From JAHWKS01 sp964458385 (lineage in GTDB: Bacteria > Planctomycetota > Planctomycetia > Pirellulales > Pirellulaceae), in contig CAYWIS010000031.1 of NCBI GenBank assembly GCA_964458385.1, positions 1-38,461 of the forward strand: a stretch of DNA of 38,461 nt, written 5' to 3'. The notes under the pieces were generated by a model. That model searched no databases, was not told where the DNA came from, and saw only the letters and a program-made list of their open reading frames with translations. Positions within the stretch are counted from its first letter, which is position 1. The number at the start of each line of letters is the position of its first letter. A program made the position numbers and the translations under genes. Of this stretch, positions 6,498 to 15,776 are shown in pieces.

Positions 6498-8375
6498 CTA
6501 AGCATCTGCTAGAGGAATCTCTAATACAAAAGTAGCCCCCTCGCCAATAGTTTCCTCGACTTTTAGGCTCCCTCCAAGTTCGCGTGCTAGTCGCCGGCAA
6601 AGCGCCAGTCCTAATCCGATCCCTGGGGCTGTAACCGCTGCTTCCTGAACGGTTTTGGAAAAGGGGTGGAACAAGCGGCGCCGCTTGCTCGGCGGCAGTC
6701 CTGGCCCGTAGTCCCGAATGCGGATTTGCACGGCGTTGTTGTGGAGGCGGCATGTAAGGTCGATCCGACGCTTGGCGGACTTTGCCGCATATTTGGCCGC
6801 GTTGTCGACCAAATTCACCAGGATCTGGCCGACGATAGCCGGGTCGGTCGTGACGACCGCCGTAGATGCAGAAGGGGCGGTGCTGGGCGCCAAATGCATA
6901 TCGGCTTGTGCTGCCCTTTCGGCAAGACGCGGCGTCCATTCGCTCAGCAATTCGGAAATTGCGATTGGTTGCAGGCAGCCTACGCGCCGGCCTCGCTCGA
7001 GTCTTGCATAAGCAAGCACATTTTCCACTAGGTGGGCAAGTCGATCCGCCTCGTTTTGGAGCGTGTCTAGATACTCCTGACGTCGATCCGGCGGCGCCAT
7101 ATCGCGGGCGAGCATTTCGGAGTACATGCGAAATGTTGTAAGCGGCGTTCGCAATTCATGCGTCACGGCCGCTACAAATGCGGCTCGCCGCTCACTCAAC
7201 GAAATGGCGCCCCCAAGTAATCCCGCCGTCGCTATGGAGGCAATCGCCAAGCAAACCCAAGCGACGGTCAATGCCAGTCGAAGGGGTGAACCACTCCGAG
7301 GCTCGACAGATGCAGGCGGGACAATCACGCGGATTGGCAGAGTCGCCAGCACGCGGCCTGCGAGAACTGCGTTTTGATCGTTAACCGGCGCGAACGATAC
7401 GTCGGGAAGCAGGTCCACAACATCGGCCCGCAAACGCTTTTCAATGGCGGGCCAATCCAGCCAGCAGCCCTGTACAAGCAATTCATCTCCTAGTTGAACG
7501 CGTCGTGCAAGCAGCAATTTGTCGCCAATCCAAAACGAACGACTCGCTCCTTCCTTCACGGCAACTGGTGGTTGGGGCGACTCCAAGTGGGCTTGCATGC
7601 GTTGATCGCGCACCTGCTGCTGTGCATAGGCCTGAAGTGCACGATTTCGGAACAGAAGTTCGTTCTCGCCTTTTAATGCCACCGGTTGTTGGCGGTCCTT
7701 TACGGAGCCTGCGGTGGGAAAGGAATCGCTACCAACGGCCGTCTGATCTTTGTTGGCATTCTGCGATGCAGGGTTGTAATCCAGCGAGTTGGCCACGATC
7801 TGCGCCGACAAGGCATGCTCCCCCCAGATCTCCTGCCCCCAAGCCAAGGTGTTTGGCTCCCATGTAGGGAACATCGTAGCGGACGTTTGTTTTAAAAGTT
7901 CCTCGCACGCTACCTTTCGCTGCAGATCTTCCAGTAAATGTTCGCGAGCTTCGAGCGTTGACGATGAGACGCCTGCACTTAACGCCCACGGGCGAGCTTC
8001 GATCGACGGACATTGAGGCGAACTCCATTGTCCACTTGCTGTGACCTGAAAGTGGAGCCGCACCAAGTCGGGAGTTTGAAGCAATAGCGGCGATAGAGAT
8101 AAAGCGGCGCTCTTGGAAGGCTCAGCCGATAGCGGACGATAAAACGCCTGCAGCGACAACGGCGAGCGCGCTGCCTCTTGCGCCAGCAAAGGGGTTAAGA
8201 AGGAGTCCATTCGCCACAACGCAAGGTTGACGCTTTCTTCCAAAGCAGCTTGGCTCCGCGCCAACGCCTCGGCGCGGTCAAGCTCTAATACTTTGAGCGA
8301 CAACCAGGTCATCGCCCCTCCAGCGCCCGCCAAGCAAATGAGAAACAGGGTCCAAATTTGCCAGGGGCGTTTCAT
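6498..8375 (-). CDS. membrane sensor histidine kinase
   Basis: This is a two-component sensor kinase of 625 residues. TM1 spans about 7-29 and TM2 about 366-391, with a roughly 335-residue extracytoplasmic region between them that I cannot assign to a known sensor domain. No HAMP domain is evident: HisKA starts almost directly after TM2, with the phospho-acceptor His406 in VTHELRTPL. The ATPase domain has the N-box NLVDNAAKYA (521-530), the G1 box DYGPGL (555-560) and the G2 box GIGLGLAL (585-592). The start codon lies 13 nt from the end of the response-regulator gene, with AAGGA about ten nt ahead of the ATG. The two surely form a pair. What it senses cannot be read from sequence; the upstream 1315-aa gene may be related. 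Confidence 0.93.
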   Translation of the reverse strand: MKRPWQIWTLFLICLAGAGGAMTWLSLKVLELDRAEALARSQAALEESVNLALWRMDSFLTPLLAQEAARSPLSLQAFYRPLSAEPSKSAALSLSPLLLQTPDLVRLHFQVTASGQWSSPQCPSIEARPWALSAGVSSSTLEAREHLLEDLQRKVACEELLKQTSATMFPTWEPNTLAWGQEIWGEHALSAQIVANSLDYNPASQNANKDQTAVGSDSFPTAGSVKDRQQPVALKGENELLFRNRALQAYAQQQVRDQRMQAHLESPQPPVAVKEGASRSFWIGDKLLLARRVQLGDELLVQGCWLDWPAIEKRLRADVVDLLPDVSFAPVNDQNAVLAGRVLATLPIRVIVPPASVEPRSGSPLRLALTVAWVCLAIASIATAGLLGGAISLSERRAAFVAAVTHELRTPLTTFRMYSEMLARDMAPPDRRQEYLDTLQNEADRLAHLVENVLAYARLERGRRVGCLQPIAISELLSEWTPRLAERAAQADMHLAPSTAPSASTAVVTTDPAIVGQILVNLVDNAAKYAAKSAKRRIDLTCRLHNNAVQIRIRDYGPGLPPSKRRRLFHPFSKTVQEAAVTAPGIGLGLALCRRLARELGGSLKVEETIGEGATFVLEIPLADA

Positions 8376-8388
8376 AGCGAACGCATCC

Positions 8389-9102
8389 TTAAGAGCGAAG
8401 TTCCGAGCACGGCGGCGCGAACATGTAACCTTTGCCGCGCACCGTGAGGAGGATCTGGGGCGAATCGGAATCGTCGTGGAGCTTTTCGCGCAGCCGCGCT
8501 ATGTGCATATCAATCGTGCGCGTTGAGACGCCGCGGGGACTAATGCGCCAAACATTCGCCAAAAGCTCGTCGCGCGAGATGGCGCGCCCTACGTGGACAA
8601 CCAAGTAGCGCAGTAACTCCGCTTCGCGCTCCGAAAGTTCACAGCGAACGCCGTTGTCAAATTGGATTTCGCGACGTGAGAAATTCGCGTGGCCGCCGGG
8701 AATGGCAACGTGCGTTACATCGAGAGGCCGCTCCGGTGATCGACGCAGCACTGCTTCCACGCGAGCCAACAACTCTTTGACGCTAAACGGCTTGACCACA
8801 TAATCGTCAGCGCCTAGCCGCAGACCCTGTACGCGGTCATCTTCCGCCCCCTTCGCTGTCAGTACGATGATGGGCTGCGTTGGTCGGGCCCGGCGGACCT
8901 GCTGGAGAATCTCTAGCCCCTCAACGCCGGGAAGAATCAAATCTAGCAGAAGCAGTTCAAAATCCGCTTGAAGCGCCAACTCCAACCCCTCAGGGCCGCG
9001 CGCCGCCTCCAATACGTCGTAACCTGCAAAGCGCAACGCGTCGACAACGCCTCGCCGGATGGCGGAATCATCTTCAATCACCAGAATGCGAACCGCCGCC
9101 AT
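8389..9102 (-). CDS. OmpR/PhoB-family response regulator
   Basis: This 237-residue protein has an N-terminal receiver domain with the acidic pair Asp11/Asp12, phospho-acceptor Asp54 (LLLDLILPG), switch Thr82 (VLTAKG) and Lys104 (YVVKPF). A winged helix-turn-helix DNA-binding domain follows from about residue 145 to the C-terminus, with the recognition region around STRTIDMHIARLREKL. It is a transcription regulator phosphorylated by the kinase encoded immediately downstream. The 1315-aa gene ends 25 nt before its ATG, so the three genes may be one operon. Its target genes are not evident in the window. Confidence 0.95.
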   Translation of the reverse strand: MAAVRILVIEDDSAIRRGVVDALRFAGYDVLEAARGPEGLELALQADFELLLLDLILPGVEGLEILQQVRRARPTQPIIVLTAKGAEDDRVQGLRLGADDYVVKPFSVKELLARVEAVLRRSPERPLDVTHVAIPGGHANFSRREIQFDNGVRCELSEREAELLRYLVVHVGRAISRDELLANVWRISPRGVSTRTIDMHIARLREKLHDDSDSPQILLTVRGKGYMFAPPCSELRS

Positions 9103-9127
9103 AGGCCTAAATTCTCACGAAGTACAT

Positions 9128-12100
9128 CTATTCTTCCGTGAGCCAGCGACTGAGTTGTCGTCGAACGTTGTCGAAACTTAGCTGTGCTTGAGGAATCAAG
9201 GTGTCGAGGCTGACTTGACGGTTCCGACTATGAACGCGGTTGAGCGCATCATCCACCTCTTCTTCCAGCGACGCCAGCCAAGGAGGCGTGTCCAGGCCAA
9301 CGCCTGAGGGTTCCCGGGTTAATTCTGCGATTTCCTCTTCCAGTTGAGCGAACGCTGGCGAAGGCTCATCGCGATTGGCTTCGCGGATTGCTGGCTCGAC
9401 GAGCGCACAAATTCTATCGATAACCATTGGCCGGACGAATCGCTCGTTGATTCGGTCAGCCACGGTCGGCATTCGCATGGCGTACTTCTTCTGAAGCTGC
9501 GCCAGCTCCGCCAGGAACTGATGCGTCTTGCCTTGAATTTCGCGCGTAAGGGCTTCGCGCCAGCGATGGGCCGCCTCGATTCGTCCGCGACGCACCAGAA
9601 TCTCGTGCGCTAGCACCACCGGCTTGAGGTTCCAAGCCACTCGGTCATACGAGGTGCGGAGCCGCAGAAAGTCGAGCAGCGAATAGAGCATATCGCCACG
9701 ATCCGATTGGGTCGTGGTGCTGTTGTAGTCGCGGTACTCGCCGTAGTTTTCAATGATCGCCTCGAGAACCAACGAGAGCTGTTCTGCCGCTTGGCGACGC
9801 GAGATCTTCGTGTCTAATTCATCGAGAAGGCGAAGTTGTCCATCCCAAAGCGGGTCTTGCGAAATCTGTTCAAGCCAGGCTTCGGCGCCCTGATGGAGGA
9901 TTGCACGGATGTTGCCCAGGTTGAGGAACCGCTGGGTAAACAAATCGGCGCCGTAACGTTTGATAAACTCAACCAGCTTTTCCCAAGCGCGAGCGTCTTG
10001 GACCTTTTCGAGGACTGAGAGGCGCAGGGTATGGCTGTGAGCCATCCAGGTTTCCAGGAGTGATTTCGTCAGGTCCTCCAGACAGTCCACCAAGCTCATA
10101 TCGCTCGCCGCGGCTGGACTGCTTGGCTTCGACCATGAATCGGCGGCTGTCACCAAACATTCTACGAGCGCCTTATAACCCGTTCGGAACAGATCGTCGA
10201 ACTCCGTAACGGCGCCCGGCCCCACCGGGTTGTTACGCTCCATCTCGCGCGCGGTTTCAATTAACCGGCGCGTTTCGGTGAGTAAGCCCAAACGCGGCAG
10301 CCATGCGAGGAGATCTTGGATCGTCCTTTGACGTATGCGGGCCGCAACAATCTGACACGGGTTTCCGCCCTTGGATAAGGGAATGTAGAGCAGTGGACGT
10401 GGGCCCAGCGCCTTAAGCAGTTCATTCCAATGGCGACGTACGGCTTTCGTATCGCGCCGTAGAATTCCTCCGAACACTGCCACGGCTCGGCGCAGGTCAG
10501 GATCCCATCCTGTAATATCCGGAACGTAAGCAGCGTCGCCCTCCAACGCACATGCCGCCGCAAGCAAGTGGCGCGCGGCGTCGGCGGTCTCGACCACCGT
10601 TGCGATGACGCGCTCCAAGAGTGTTTCTTTAATAACGCGTTGGCGATCGTATTCCACCATCGAGTCGTGATCGCCCGAAGGCTTGATCAGCGCAAAGCGG
10701 TCGATCGCCTGGAGCAATTCAAGCAAATCACGGCGATTCTTTTCCGCTTGAATCGCCCAGCGTCCCAAGGACTCCTTTCGCCGTTGTATCTCGTCGGAGG
10801 GAAGGTTCGCTGCTTCGCCAGCCTGAGCAGCCATTAACGAAGCCAACCCCCACATACGCGCTAACGCGAGATGAAAAGCTAGGCGATCCGCGATGCGCCG
10901 GGATTCTCGCTCCAGTTCGTCGTCGGTTGCTTCGCCTTCGTCAAAGACCGACCCTTCGCGCCCATCGGCGGTGCTATCGATATAGACCATCTCCTCGTAG
11001 GCGGCGCTAAAGAGATCTTCATCCGAATCGTCCTCCTCGAGCTCCTCCTCAACGTCAGGGGCGCCGCCTTGCGAGGCGTGCGGGCCGCCAAGTTCAAACG
11101 TGGGCACGTTCCAATAGGTGTCGGCATTCGCCTCAACATAGTCGAGGAACTTACGCGCCAAAGGCCATTGGGCTGACTCGCGTAGCCAACGTTCGGCCAT
11201 TAAGTTGAATGAGCTATCGGCCTTCTCCAGCCCTACTTGTTCGGCGCGTCCTAGCCAATGCACCAGAAGCGCCATGCTCGCAACGTAATCGCCTTTATCC
11301 AGCAGAGCGTCGATCACTAAGGAATACGCCTGAGGCGAGTCAAATCGCTCGGCGTGCGGCGCCCAGAACGCCACATTCCCCGTTTCAGCGCCTCCCTTAT
11401 GCCACAGGTTGAGTACGTCGGCGACATGTTCGGCGGCGCGATAGACGTTGAGGGCGTCTACCGCCTCGACGCTGGTCACCTCATGCGCGGCGAATTGGCG
11501 CCACCATTCGGCAGTTTCACGGAACTGACGGGCGATCGTCTGGCAGAGTCGTTGGTCGTCGACCGCTGCTGCTTCGCTCCAGATGCGCGAGTAGAGAGCG
11601 AAAATATCCTCCATGAGCAAAATCAAGTCATCCACACGATGATCGTGGATGCTGTTCTCCAACGCCGGGAAAAGGCTGAAATTCGCATCGAACCCCAAAA
11701 TGTTCCATGGGTCGACGACCGCGCCGCAGTCAATGGCGCGGTGAAGAATCTCTATAATCTCGGGAAGTCGCTCTGCGGCTTGATGCAACTCGCCCTTCTC
11801 CAGCGCCTGGTGCCCCGCGGTCAGTCGGCAGTCAATTTGACAAAGCATTCGGGCTGAGGCCGTTGGAGCAACACTGGCCTCACGATCGGCGGCTTCAAAG
11901 TAGCCCATGCGAGCGAACAACTTCGCCAAGTGGATATGTTCTAGTTGCGAAGCACGCCGCCGCGCCAATTGCGTGTTCAGGTGCTGGCGAGCGCCGCCAA
12001 AGGGCTGACGCAATTCGGCCGATTCTTTGCGCAAGCGTTCAGCGTGCCGCCCTTGTACGCGACTAAACAACCGCTGGTAAAAGGCATCGCGGTTAGCAGC

Positions 12101-13075
12101 GATTTGCGGCAAGAGTGTACCGAGTGACGTATTCGAGTCGTGCGTATCGGGACCGCGTCCGCTGATTCCCGCCGCCATCAAGATTGTGCCCGCCAAGACG
12201 GCCGCCGCCTCAAATAAGCGTTCGTCTTCGGGAATGTCCGATGGCTGATGGACTCGGTCCATCAGTGAGTCCAACGTCACTTGCTGAACAACAAAGCGCC
12301 GATACCGTCCTTGATTGTCAATCAGGTGCGGGTCCCACTGCCCAAAGTGATAGTTTGGACGTTTATTGACGGGATGATCAAAATCGTAGGCGCGTGGATC
12401 GAATGCCAATTCGTCGAGCAGATTCGGATCGAAATACGCCTCTTCGAGGAGATCTTCGTCGGTTTCCCGCAATAGACGCAGCGCGAGTCGCACAACCTGT
12501 TCGTAGGCACCAAAACTTACCCCTGCATCCCGTACGTACAGAGGCACAGGGCGAACCCATTCGTGGGGATAGGGCTCATGCCGGCGCGACTCCAACACCG
12601 CGACAGGACGGTGCCCCAAATAGTCGTTGAGCGTACGAATCGCTTGCTGGGTTATTCGGTCGGCTTCGTCCCAGGGAGGCCCCTGGGAAAGAACCGCTTC
12701 GAAAACCCGCCCTAGAAAGAACGGTAAGATGAGGTCGTCATCGCGCTGGTGAAAAAGGAGGTCCCGATGAAACGCAAAATACTCCGGAACGACCTCATGC
12801 TCTACCAGATCGAGCGCGGCGACGGCTTGCGAAATGTCGCGAAAGGCCTCGTTGTTTGCGGAGAACTCGCCCAACGCACGCCGCAAGAAGGCGATCACGC
12901 GTCGCCAAAGAGGCGACTCGCCAGAAGACTGGGGTTCGGATTCCGCCACCAGGCGATAGACGCAATCCAGTCCGCGCAGGAACAAGGAATCGGCGGCGCC
13001 GGATGAGAAATTCAGGTATCCGAATACGTGCTCGATCGACTTCTGGTTTTCGGCGTTCTGCGTACAAAAATCCAT
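9128..13075 (-). CDS. 1315-residue unrecognised helical protein, upstream of a two-component system
   Basis: I do not recognise this protein. It is long, has no signal peptide or convincing membrane segment, and is rich in Leu/Ala/Glu/Arg helices throughout. That looks like a helical-repeat or scaffold architecture and not a compact enzyme. Near residues 235-260 there is a distinctive aromatic and charged block (KRPNYHFGQWDPH, then RYRRFVVQQVTLDSL) that may be a functional core. Residues of about 660-720 form a strongly acidic insert (EEELEEDDSDED and following) that is probably a flexible linker splitting the protein into two halves. The C-terminal region (about 1240-1315) is again helical and acidic. 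The gene reads uninterrupted for nearly 4 kb with consistent codon use, so it is real. It is followed 25 nt later by a response regulator and kinase, suggesting co-expression. Confidence 0.85.
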   Translation of the reverse strand: MDFCTQNAENQKSIEHVFGYLNFSSGAADSLFLRGLDCVYRLVAESEPQSSGESPLWRRVIAFLRRALGEFSANNEAFRDISQAVAALDLVEHEVVPEYFAFHRDLLFHQRDDDLILPFFLGRVFEAVLSQGPPWDEADRITQQAIRTLNDYLGHRPVAVLESRRHEPYPHEWVRPVPLYVRDAGVSFGAYEQVVRLALRLLRETDEDLLEEAYFDPNLLDELAFDPRAYDFDHPVNKRPNYHFGQWDPHLIDNQGRYRRFVVQQVTLDSLMDRVHQPSDIPEDERLFEAAAVLAGTILMAAGISGRGPDTHDSNTSLGTLLPQIAANRDAFYQRLFSRVQGRHAERLRKESAELRQPFGGARQHLNTQLARRRASQLEHIHLAKLFARMGYFEAADREASVAPTASARMLCQIDCRLTAGHQALEKGELHQAAERLPEIIEILHRAIDCGAVVDPWNILGFDANFSLFPALENSIHDHRVDDLILLMEDIFALYSRIWSEAAAVDDQRLCQTIARQFRETAEWWRQFAAHEVTSVEAVDALNVYRAAEHVADVLNLWHKGGAETGNVAFWAPHAERFDSPQAYSLVIDALLDKGDYVASMALLVHWLGRAEQVGLEKADSSFNLMAERWLRESAQWPLARKFLDYVEANADTYWNVPTFELGGPHASQGGAPDVEEELEEDDSDEDLFSAAYEEMVYIDSTADGREGSVFDEGEATDDELERESRRIADRLAFHLALARMWGLASLMAAQAGEAANLPSDEIQRRKESLGRWAIQAEKNRRDLLELLQAIDRFALIKPSGDHDSMVEYDRQRVIKETLLERVIATVVETADAARHLLAAACALEGDAAYVPDITGWDPDLRRAVAVFGGILRRDTKAVRRHWNELLKALGPRPLLYIPLSKGGNPCQIVAARIRQRTIQDLLAWLPRLGLLTETRRLIETAREMERNNPVGPGAVTEFDDLFRTGYKALVECLVTAADSWSKPSSPAAASDMSLVDCLEDLTKSLLETWMAHSHTLRLSVLEKVQDARAWEKLVEFIKRYGADLFTQRFLNLGNIRAILHQGAEAWLEQISQDPLWDGQLRLLDELDTKISRRQAAEQLSLVLEAIIENYGEYRDYNSTTTQSDRGDMLYSLLDFLRLRTSYDRVAWNLKPVVLAHEILVRRGRIEAAHRWREALTREIQGKTHQFLAELAQLQKKYAMRMPTVADRINERFVRPMVIDRICALVEPAIREANRDEPSPAFAQLEEEIAELTREPSGVGLDTPPWLASLEEEVDDALNRVHSRNRQVSLDTLIPQAQLSFDNVRRQLSRWLTEE

Positions 13076-13111
13076 GGACGCCGACTCCCGCTTGGCGCAA
13101 CGGAAAAGCTA

Positions 13112-13131
13112 CCTACCAGTGTAATGGTAGG
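13112..13131. repeat. short inverted repeat in the divergent intergenic region
   Basis: CCTACC (13112-13117) and GGTAGG (13126-13131) are perfect arms around an 8-nt loop, in the gap between the 1315-aa gene and the beta-propeller gene. It could be a hairpin or an operator; with six pairs, chance is possible. Confidence 0.3.
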
Positions 13132-13290
13132 CCGAGCCGTATTTTTGGTCTATGGGGTTCGCACCGTGGCGCGTCGCTGGCCGGGACCTGAGTTTCTTGG
13201 GTGCATTTGGTAAGGCGTTTAATTATGTTAATGGTATTGGCGGATCGTCGCTATGTCCTTTCTACGTCGAACGCACCTACCAATATCGCT

Positions 13291-14841
13291 ATGATTCGCG
13301 TCCCCACGCTGGCCATTACATTCGGGTTATTATGGGTCGCTGCGCCATTGGCCTGGGGGCAACGCCAGTCTTCCCTGGCGTCGGCCTTTCTGCTGGAGCG
13401 TTACGGGCTGGTTCGAGCTTGGCATGCGCAAGTCGAACTTGATTCGGCTCAGGCGCGGGTCGTCCATGTCACTCAACACGTCAGCCAAACCCAGGCGATG
13501 ACGGTTATCGATGTCGTGCTAGTCGACAATGAAAAGCAGAAATTGGCGACGTACACCGATCGGCAGCTCGACGCCTTTGGGCGACCTTTGGGAGTTGAAG
13601 GAGCGAAAAAAGCCGCCGAGGAGAGAATCGCGGAACTACAAGTCATCGGCGTGGCGGCCAAGGCGATTACGACGGTCGTTCCCGATATTACGCTCTACAT
13701 CACGACCAACAATGGCTTTATGCACGCGATCGATGGCGAGACAGGCGCCACGCGTTGGGTTGTGCCGGTAGGGCGTTCAGACCACCCGACGTTTTCTCCG
13801 GCGGCAAATGACCATTTCGTCGCCGCGATCAACGGAATTTATCTCTACGTCTTTGACGCGAAAGATGGGCGGTTGGCGTGGAGCCGCCGGCTCACCCATG
13901 CCGCGGGAGCTGGTCCAGCGGTAACTCAAGAGTTCGTCCACGTACCGATGGTTCCTGGGTTGATCGAATCGTATCACCTGCTGGATCCTAGTGGGCGACC
14001 CCGGGTGTATCAGTCGTTTGGCCGCGCTACTTTGCAACCGACTGTTTCGCCGAACAGTTTAATTTGGGCGACAGATCGAGGGTTTCTGTACGTAGGAAAT
14101 GGCGACGCCCCTGGTGTGCGATTTCGTCTTGAAACTCTGGACGAGATTACCGCCCGTCCTGCATGGCTGGCGCCCAACCAAGTTATGGCTGTGTCGCGTG
14201 ACGGCGACGTTTACGTGATGAATGAGTTTACTGGCGCCCTGATGTGGCGGTTTTCGACCGGTGACCCAATCGATCATTCTCCGGTGCCGATCGATGACGA
14301 CGTGTATATCATCACGACCAATTACACCATGTTCCGCCTTTCGGCCCAGACAGGCGGAGCGGGCGCTGGCGCCATTTGGTCGACCCAAGGATTGAGCAAA
14401 ATTGTTTCGGCAAGTGCAACGCGTTTGTACTGCTTGGATCCAACGGGGCGTTTGGTGATTCTCGACCGTGCAACGGGCGGGCGCGTCGCCACGCTTCCCA
14501 CAAACTTCCGGGAAGTGGATGTGCTTAACAACCAAACCGATCGACTCTTCTTCGTGAGCTACTCGGGGCTCGTGCAATGTTTCCGAGAGTTTCACCAGGA
14601 GTATCCCCTGGTGCACGCCGGACCGGGAACCGAGGCCCAACAACCTAAGCAAGTACAGCAACAGCCTCTGGCGGCTCCCGCCAAGCCTGCGCCGGATGCA
14701 CCGGCGCCTGCTAATCCGTTTGGCGAGGCGGCAGATCCGTTTGCGGATCCGGCCGGCGGTGACGCTGCCCCGGCGGACGAGCCGGAAACGGAGGCGCCTG
14801 CCGACGATCCCTTCGGCGCCGCGGATCCCTTTGGAGATTAG
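13291..14841 (+). CDS. exported PQQ/BamB-like beta-propeller protein with NPF/DPF tail
   Basis: The frame is open from 13201, but the ATG at 13291 is preferred because it starts directly with a signal peptide (MIRVPTLAITFGLLWVAAPL, then AWGQ). That gives 516 residues. The body has repeated beta-propeller blades: INGIYLYVFDAKDGRLAW, DRGFLYVGN, DGDVYVMNEFTGALMWRF, and others with aromatic and Gly/Asp spacing like PQQ-dependent dehydrogenase or BamB blades. PQQ-binding catalytic residues are not obvious, so a structural or binding role is more likely than a dehydrogenase. The last 60 residues are Pro/Ala/Asp-rich low complexity with one NPF and three DPF motifs. It should act in the periplasm. 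It stands alone: divergent from the 1315-aa gene and convergent with truB. Confidence 0.85.
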   Translation: MIRVPTLAITFGLLWVAAPLAWGQRQSSLASAFLLERYGLVRAWHAQVELDSAQARVVHVTQHVSQTQAMTVIDVVLVDNEKQKLATYTDRQLDAFGRPLGVEGAKKAAEERIAELQVIGVAAKAITTVVPDITLYITTNNGFMHAIDGETGATRWVVPVGRSDHPTFSPAANDHFVAAINGIYLYVFDAKDGRLAWSRRLTHAAGAGPAVTQEFVHVPMVPGLIESYHLLDPSGRPRVYQSFGRATLQPTVSPNSLIWATDRGFLYVGNGDAPGVRFRLETLDEITARPAWLAPNQVMAVSRDGDVYVMNEFTGALMWRFSTGDPIDHSPVPIDDDVYIITTNYTMFRLSAQTGGAGAGAIWSTQGLSKIVSASATRLYCLDPTGRLVILDRATGGRVATLPTNFREVDVLNNQTDRLFFVSYSGLVQCFREFHQEYPLVHAGPGTEAQQPKQVQQQPLAAPAKPAPDAPAPANPFGEAADPFADPAGGDAAPADEPETEAPADDPFGAADPFGD

Positions 14842-14908
14842 TTTCGCAGTTTTACGCCGTTTGGCTTGACGTCACAACCGGCACGCGTCAACCGCCGTCA
14901 ACGGAAGG

Positions 14909-15772
14909 CTAGGCGGGAAAATTCCGCATCGGCCCCCAACATCGGCCGCGCGGAACGAGAATAGCACGCAGCCGACCTTGCTCGTCGGCTGCGGCAATTT
15001 CTGGGGCATTGATATCGTTCGGAAGCGTGATCGCCATTCCTTGCGATAAGCGCGCAATCTGGGAACTGTCGAGCACGACGCGGGAAAGATGCGGTATCGC
15101 CTCAAATGGCGAGCGAAGTTGCTGGCGTATCGTCTCGTACGATAGCGCTCCCACCTCGCACGCGTCCTCAAGCCGAAAAACGCCTGACTGGGTGCGTTGG
15201 AGCGCCGACATCACTGCTGACGTTCCCAAGGCTTCGGCGATATCGCGGCCTAAGGAGCGTATGTAAACCCCCGCGCCGCATGCGACATCGAGCGTCATGT
15301 GCGGGTAATCATACGCTACCAAACTTAATTCGTAGATCGTTACCCTGCGTGGGGCAAGCGAAACGTCCTTACCGGCGCGCGCCAATTCGTGAGCTCGGCG
15401 GCCACCCACTTTAAGTGCTGAAAACGCGGGCGGCCGTTGTTCGATCTCACCTACGAACCGCGGGAGAACCTGTTCGATTTCGGCCCGTGAGCGAATGGAC
15501 GCGCCGGGCAGTTCGACAACATTTCCCTCGATGTCTTCCGTTTCGCTGCTTCGCCCTAGCAAGAATTCGCCACGGTAGCGTTTGCCGGCCTGTTGAACGT
15601 ACTCAATCAAGCGCGTCGCTGGTCCCAACGCCAAAACCAGCACCCCTGTCGCTAAGGGGTCCAAGGTGCCTGCGTGCCCGACCTTCACCGGGCGCACCAA
15701 TCGTTGGACTTGATTCACCACATCACGTGAGGTGACACCCTGCGGTTTGTTAACAGGAAGAAAGCCAAACAT
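14909..15772 (-). CDS. truB: tRNA pseudouridine(55) synthase TruB
   Basis: TruB makes pseudouridine 55 in the T-loop of tRNAs. The 287-residue protein opens with the motif LPVNKPQGVTS (5-15) and carries the catalytic loop GHAGTLDPLATGVL (32-45), with the catalytic Asp38. YRGEFLLGRSSETEDIEG follows as in the family, and RPPAFSALKVGGRRAHELAR is the second conserved segment. Its length is slightly below E. coli TruB, with a shortened C-terminal PUA-like region. The gene begins 4 nt downstream of the oleC-like stop, so the two are on one transcript. In many bacteria truB sits with rbfA and infB; here it does not within view. Confidence 0.96.
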   Translation of the reverse strand: MFGFLPVNKPQGVTSRDVVNQVQRLVRPVKVGHAGTLDPLATGVLVLALGPATRLIEYVQQAGKRYRGEFLLGRSSETEDIEGNVVELPGASIRSRAEIEQVLPRFVGEIEQRPPAFSALKVGGRRAHELARAGKDVSLAPRRVTIYELSLVAYDYPHMTLDVACGAGVYIRSLGRDIAEALGTSAVMSALQRTQSGVFRLEDACEVGALSYETIRQQLRSPFEAIPHLSRVVLDSSQIARLSQGMAITLPNDINAPEIAAADEQGRLRAILVPRGRCWGPMRNFPA

Positions 15773-15776
15773 GTCG

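Noticed and set aside
13201..13290. 30-residue extension of the beta-propeller start
   Set aside because: It would bury the signal peptide, which starts cleanly at the ATG at 13291.
14059..14661. 200-residue open frame antisense to the beta-propeller
   Set aside because: It is antisense to a well-supported coding region and has no independent coding signal.
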